Source: Patescibacteria group bacterium (GTDB lineage Bacteria > Patescibacteriota > Minisyncoccia > Portnoybacterales > UBA2143). From it: a DNA stretch of 12,840 bases. A program made the position numbers and the translations under genes. The stretch covers positions 1 to 12,840 of the forward strand of contig JAHJQT010000024.1 of NCBI GenBank assembly GCA_018819085.1, read 5' to 3'. Below the pieces are notes generated by a model that had not been told where the DNA came from, made no database searches, and saw nothing but the letters and a program-made list of their open reading frames with translations. This document shows positions 12,322 through 12,840 of this stretch, in pieces (within the stretch, counting starts at the first letter, position 1; each line of letters opens with the position of its first letter).

Positions 12322-12840
12322 CTAATCCACAGATTTGTAAATTTTTAATATTTCTTGCGTCATTTCCTCCCATTTATATTTTTTTATCTGCTCAAAACCA
12401 TTAGAAATTAATTGTTTTTGAATCTTTTCATTATCTAAAACATATTTTATTTTTTCAGCCATATCATTAATATCTTCAGGATCAAAATAAATAGCTGAAT
12501 TTTCAATAATTTCTGGCAAACAAGATGCTTGAGAACAAACAACTGGCACGCCACAAGACATTGCTTCTAAGGGTGGCAAACCAAAACCCTCATACAAAGA
12601 GGGAAAGACATAAATAGAAGCATTTTTATACAAAGCAACTAATTCTTTATCTGAAATAAAATCAGTAAAAATAATCTTTTTTGAATCTGAAAATTTATCT
12701 TGTATTTTTTTATAAAAATAATCAATCTCTCCTACTAAAATAAGATATAGGTCTTTTTTATCTTCAATTAATTTATTAAAAGAAAGAATAAGACGTTCTA
12801 AATTTTTATGAGGATAAGCATTACCTACGTAGAGAAGGTA
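12322..12840 (-). CDS. GT4-family glycosyltransferase (partial, C-terminal half)
   Basis: The last 172 codons of a GT-B fold, GT4-family glycosyltransferase are visible; the frame is open through the right edge, so the N-terminal acceptor domain is outside the window. The nucleotide-sugar domain begins with YVGNAYPHKNLERLI, followed by an LILVGE strand and then FPSLYEGFGLPPLEAMSCG, the E-x7-E type donor-binding motif. VPVVCSQASCLPEI and the final helix with the EEMTQEILKIY segment complete the domain. An internal ATG at 12633 would cut this domain in half and is not the start. These enzymes transfer a sugar from a nucleotide donor, typically in exopolysaccharide or cell-wall glycan synthesis; donor and acceptor are unknown. 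It ends in TAG and is followed by the hairpin at 12267-12294. Confidence 0.92.
   Translation of the reverse strand, partial: YLLYVGNAYPHKNLERLILSFNKLIEDKKDLYLILVGEIDYFYKKIQDKFSDSKKIIFTDFISDKELVALYKNASIYVFPSLYEGFGLPPLEAMSCGVPVVCSQASCLPEIIENSAIYFDPEDINDMAEKIKYVLDNEKIQKQLISNGFEQIKKYKWEEMTQEILKIYKSVD

Noticed and set aside
12322..12633. A complete 103-residue glycosyltransferase starting at 12633
   Set aside because: The frame continues open with clear GT4 sequence to the right edge; the Met at 12633 is internal.
1..12840. CRISPR array, transposase or phage genes
   Set aside because: No regularly spaced short repeats and no transposase, integrase or phage structural motifs were found on either strand.

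Overview
This is a low-GC window that reads as chromosome of a Patescibacteria (Candidate Phyla Radiation) bacterium, most likely of the Parcubacteria type. The reasons are a DUF4012 membrane protein beside a GT4 glycosyltransferase, MurJ and LepA of the CPR type, a minimal prfB-ftsE-ftsX block with embedded tRNA genes, a LabA-like NYN protein, very short intergenic gaps and an almost complete lack of Shine-Dalgarno sequences. This placement comes from family resemblance only; no database search was possible. UGA is not reassigned: RF2 is present and all reading frames are intact in the standard bacterial code.

Nearly everything is transcribed on the minus strand. Read in that direction (right to left), the right third (12840-8147) holds the end of a GT4 glycosyltransferase, a hairpin leader and a DUF4012 surface protein. 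A roughly 200-bp mosaic of nested inverted repeats follows, then murJ (lipid II flippase), whose stop codon overlaps the lepA start. The core block (6230-3165) holds a DivIC/FtsL-like division protein, tRNA-Gly(CCC), tRNA-Thr(CGT), an RF2 lacking domain 1, ftsE, ftsX and tRNA-Gln(CTG), all closely spaced and probably co-transcribed. It joins cell division, peptidoglycan control and translation. A 34-codon membrane microprotein lies on the plus strand between lepA and divIC.

The left quarter (3044-1) is accessory. It holds an SGNH hydrolase, a HAD phosphatase and a NYN-domain nuclease-like gene, with 113-bp direct repeats (88% identical, ungapped) lying downstream of the SGNH and HAD genes and so flanking the HAD gene. 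The NYN gene has no ATG/GTG/TTG where its conserved N-terminus begins; it appears to start at ATA on a leaderless transcript. Convergent to it lies a compact plus-strand unit of promoter, hairpin and U-run that looks like a ~55-nt small RNA. A small polytopic membrane protein with the only canonical Shine-Dalgarno in the window follows, then the start of a membrane-anchored Q-rich protein.

The most unusual items are the candidate small RNA convergent with the NYN gene, the ATA/leaderless start, the 113-bp repeats around the HAD gene, the nested inverted-repeat mosaic carrying a tRNA-like 11-mer, and the domain-1-less RF2 in a window where no gene ends in TGA.
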